Origin: Candidatus Thioglobus sp.
GTDB lineage: Bacteria; Pseudomonadota; Gammaproteobacteria; PS1; Thioglobaceae
Direction of reading: 5' to 3'
Length of the DNA stretch: 6,775 nt
NCBI GenBank assembly: GCA_003978185.1
Contig: QOAH01000052.1
Span: forward strand, 1-6,775
Each line of letters opens with the position of its first letter. Position 1 is the first letter of the stretch. Below the pieces are notes generated by a model. That model was not told the DNA's origin. It did not search any database and saw only the letters and a program-made list of their open reading frames with translations. Positions 6,416-6,775 of this stretch are shown here, in pieces. Both the position numbers and the translations under genes were made by a program.

Positions 6416-6774
6416 TTTTTACAAAAATTATCTTGGGGATGACAATGAAAAAAATTCAAATGGGCGCTTTGGCGCTAACTTTATTAGTAAGCTCAACGCA
6501 GTTGGTAGTGGCAGAGTCTAATGTAGTACGACTCGGTGCGGTGCCAGTGCCACCAATGGGTGCGTTATATGTTGGCGTTGAAAAAGGCTACTTTGCTGAT
6601 GAAGGCATTGAAATTGAACTAACTAAGAACCCATTGTTACCTAATTTGTTTGCTCAGCTACTCGGTGGTAATTTAGATGTTATGGGTATGGGTATTGGTG
6701 CCGGATTCTTCAATGCTGTGAAGCGCGGTAGTCCTGTAAAAATTGTTGCGCCTATGGGTGGAAATCCATCAAAA
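6416..6774 (+). repeat. Direct repeat copy B (leader and 5' part of substrate-binding gene)
   Basis: This is the partner of 4296-4654 at an offset of 2120 bases. The copy is nearly identical through the leader, signal peptide and first mature residues (to 6563), then clearly diverged. The true right end lies beyond the window. Confidence 0.9.
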
Positions 6775-6775
6775 C
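6445..6775 (+). CDS. NMT1/SsuA-type ABC substrate-binding protein, paralogue 2, C-terminus cut by window edge
   Basis: The first 110 codons of a second substrate-binding gene are visible. The Shine-Dalgarno GGGGA (6435-6439) and start match the first copy. I count 90 identical residues of 110 against paralogue 1. The signal peptide is almost the same (cleavage after VVA, residue 23) and residues 24-42 are identical. Nine of the 20 differences fall in residues 53-70 (for example A53E, K58E, G65L, M69F), followed by scattered changes such as N93K. In type II binding proteins this N-terminal lobe contributes to the ligand site, so the pair may bind different or differently charged ligands; that is inference. 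The gene diverges from the CooC-like gene. Any transport permease or ATPase partner would have to lie outside the window. Confidence 0.85.
   Translation, partial: MKKIQMGALALTLLVSSTQLVVAESNVVRLGAVPVPPMGALYVGVEKGYFADEGIEIELTKNPLLPNLFAQLLGGNLDVMGMGIGAGFFNAVKRGSPVKIVAPMGGNPSK

Larger units (their letters stand above)
6266..6444. other. Divergent intergenic region between the CooC-like gene and substrate-binding gene 2
   Basis: This 179-bp region is extremely AT-rich up to about 6380. On the minus strand it holds the CooC-like gene's Shine-Dalgarno site (6275-6271) and an AT-rich possible -10 (TATAAA, around 6286-6281). On the plus strand it holds a possible -10 TATAGT (6367-6372) without a clear -35, the inverted repeat at 6382-6398, and the leader shared with the first paralogue. 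No small gene is evident. Confidence 0.5.

Noticed and set aside
4296..6774. Flanking direct repeats as the ends of a composite transposon carrying the CooC-like gene
   Set aside because: The repeats are the coding parts of two full-looking genes, with no transposase, terminal inverted repeats or target-site duplication visible.

Overview
The window looks like bacterial chromosome. It is AT-rich (roughly 40% GC by eye) and dense with genes, with short spacers and Shine-Dalgarno sites. Protein style and gene content suggest a low-GC proteobacterium, probably a gammaproteobacterium. The hydrogenase maturation gene and the CooC-like ATPase would suit a chemolithotroph such as a sulfur oxidiser of the SUP05/Thioglobus/bivalve-symbiont type. 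That taxonomic guess is inference; no rRNA or other marker gene is present.

Layout. Positions 1-983 hold a minus-strand pair: a small stand-alone NIF3/YqfO-type domain protein (983-672), then an AI-2E family membrane protein whose start codon overlaps its stop codon as ATGA. The membrane protein runs off the left edge. A 239-bp divergent spacer (984-1222) follows. On the plus strand, hypF (1223-3532, complete, 769 codons) overlaps by 11 bp a GmhA-like sugar-phosphate isomerase (3522-4160), so these form a two-gene operon. After a 164-bp spacer comes a periplasmic NMT1/SsuA-type ABC substrate-binding protein (4325-5344). Converging on it from the minus strand is a CooC-like P-loop ATPase (6265-5381). 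Finally, divergent from that ATPase, a second copy of the substrate-binding gene starts at 6445 and is cut by the right edge.

How the genes may fit together. HypF makes the cyano ligands of [NiFe]-hydrogenase from carbamoyl phosphate. CooC-type ATPases serve nickel insertion into Ni-Fe carbon monoxide dehydrogenase. Two nickel-enzyme maturation functions therefore sit within 2 kb of each other, although no hydrogenase or CO dehydrogenase structural gene is visible. The ATPase lies between two paralogous substrate-binding genes that share a nearly identical leader, including a small inverted repeat just after the probable -10 box. This block of two binding proteins around a CooC-like ATPase is the most unusual part of the window. 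A role in import of a small molecule connected with a metalloenzyme is possible but unproven. No ABC permease or ATPase gene is seen.

No tRNA, rRNA, CRISPR array, transposase or integrase was recognised.
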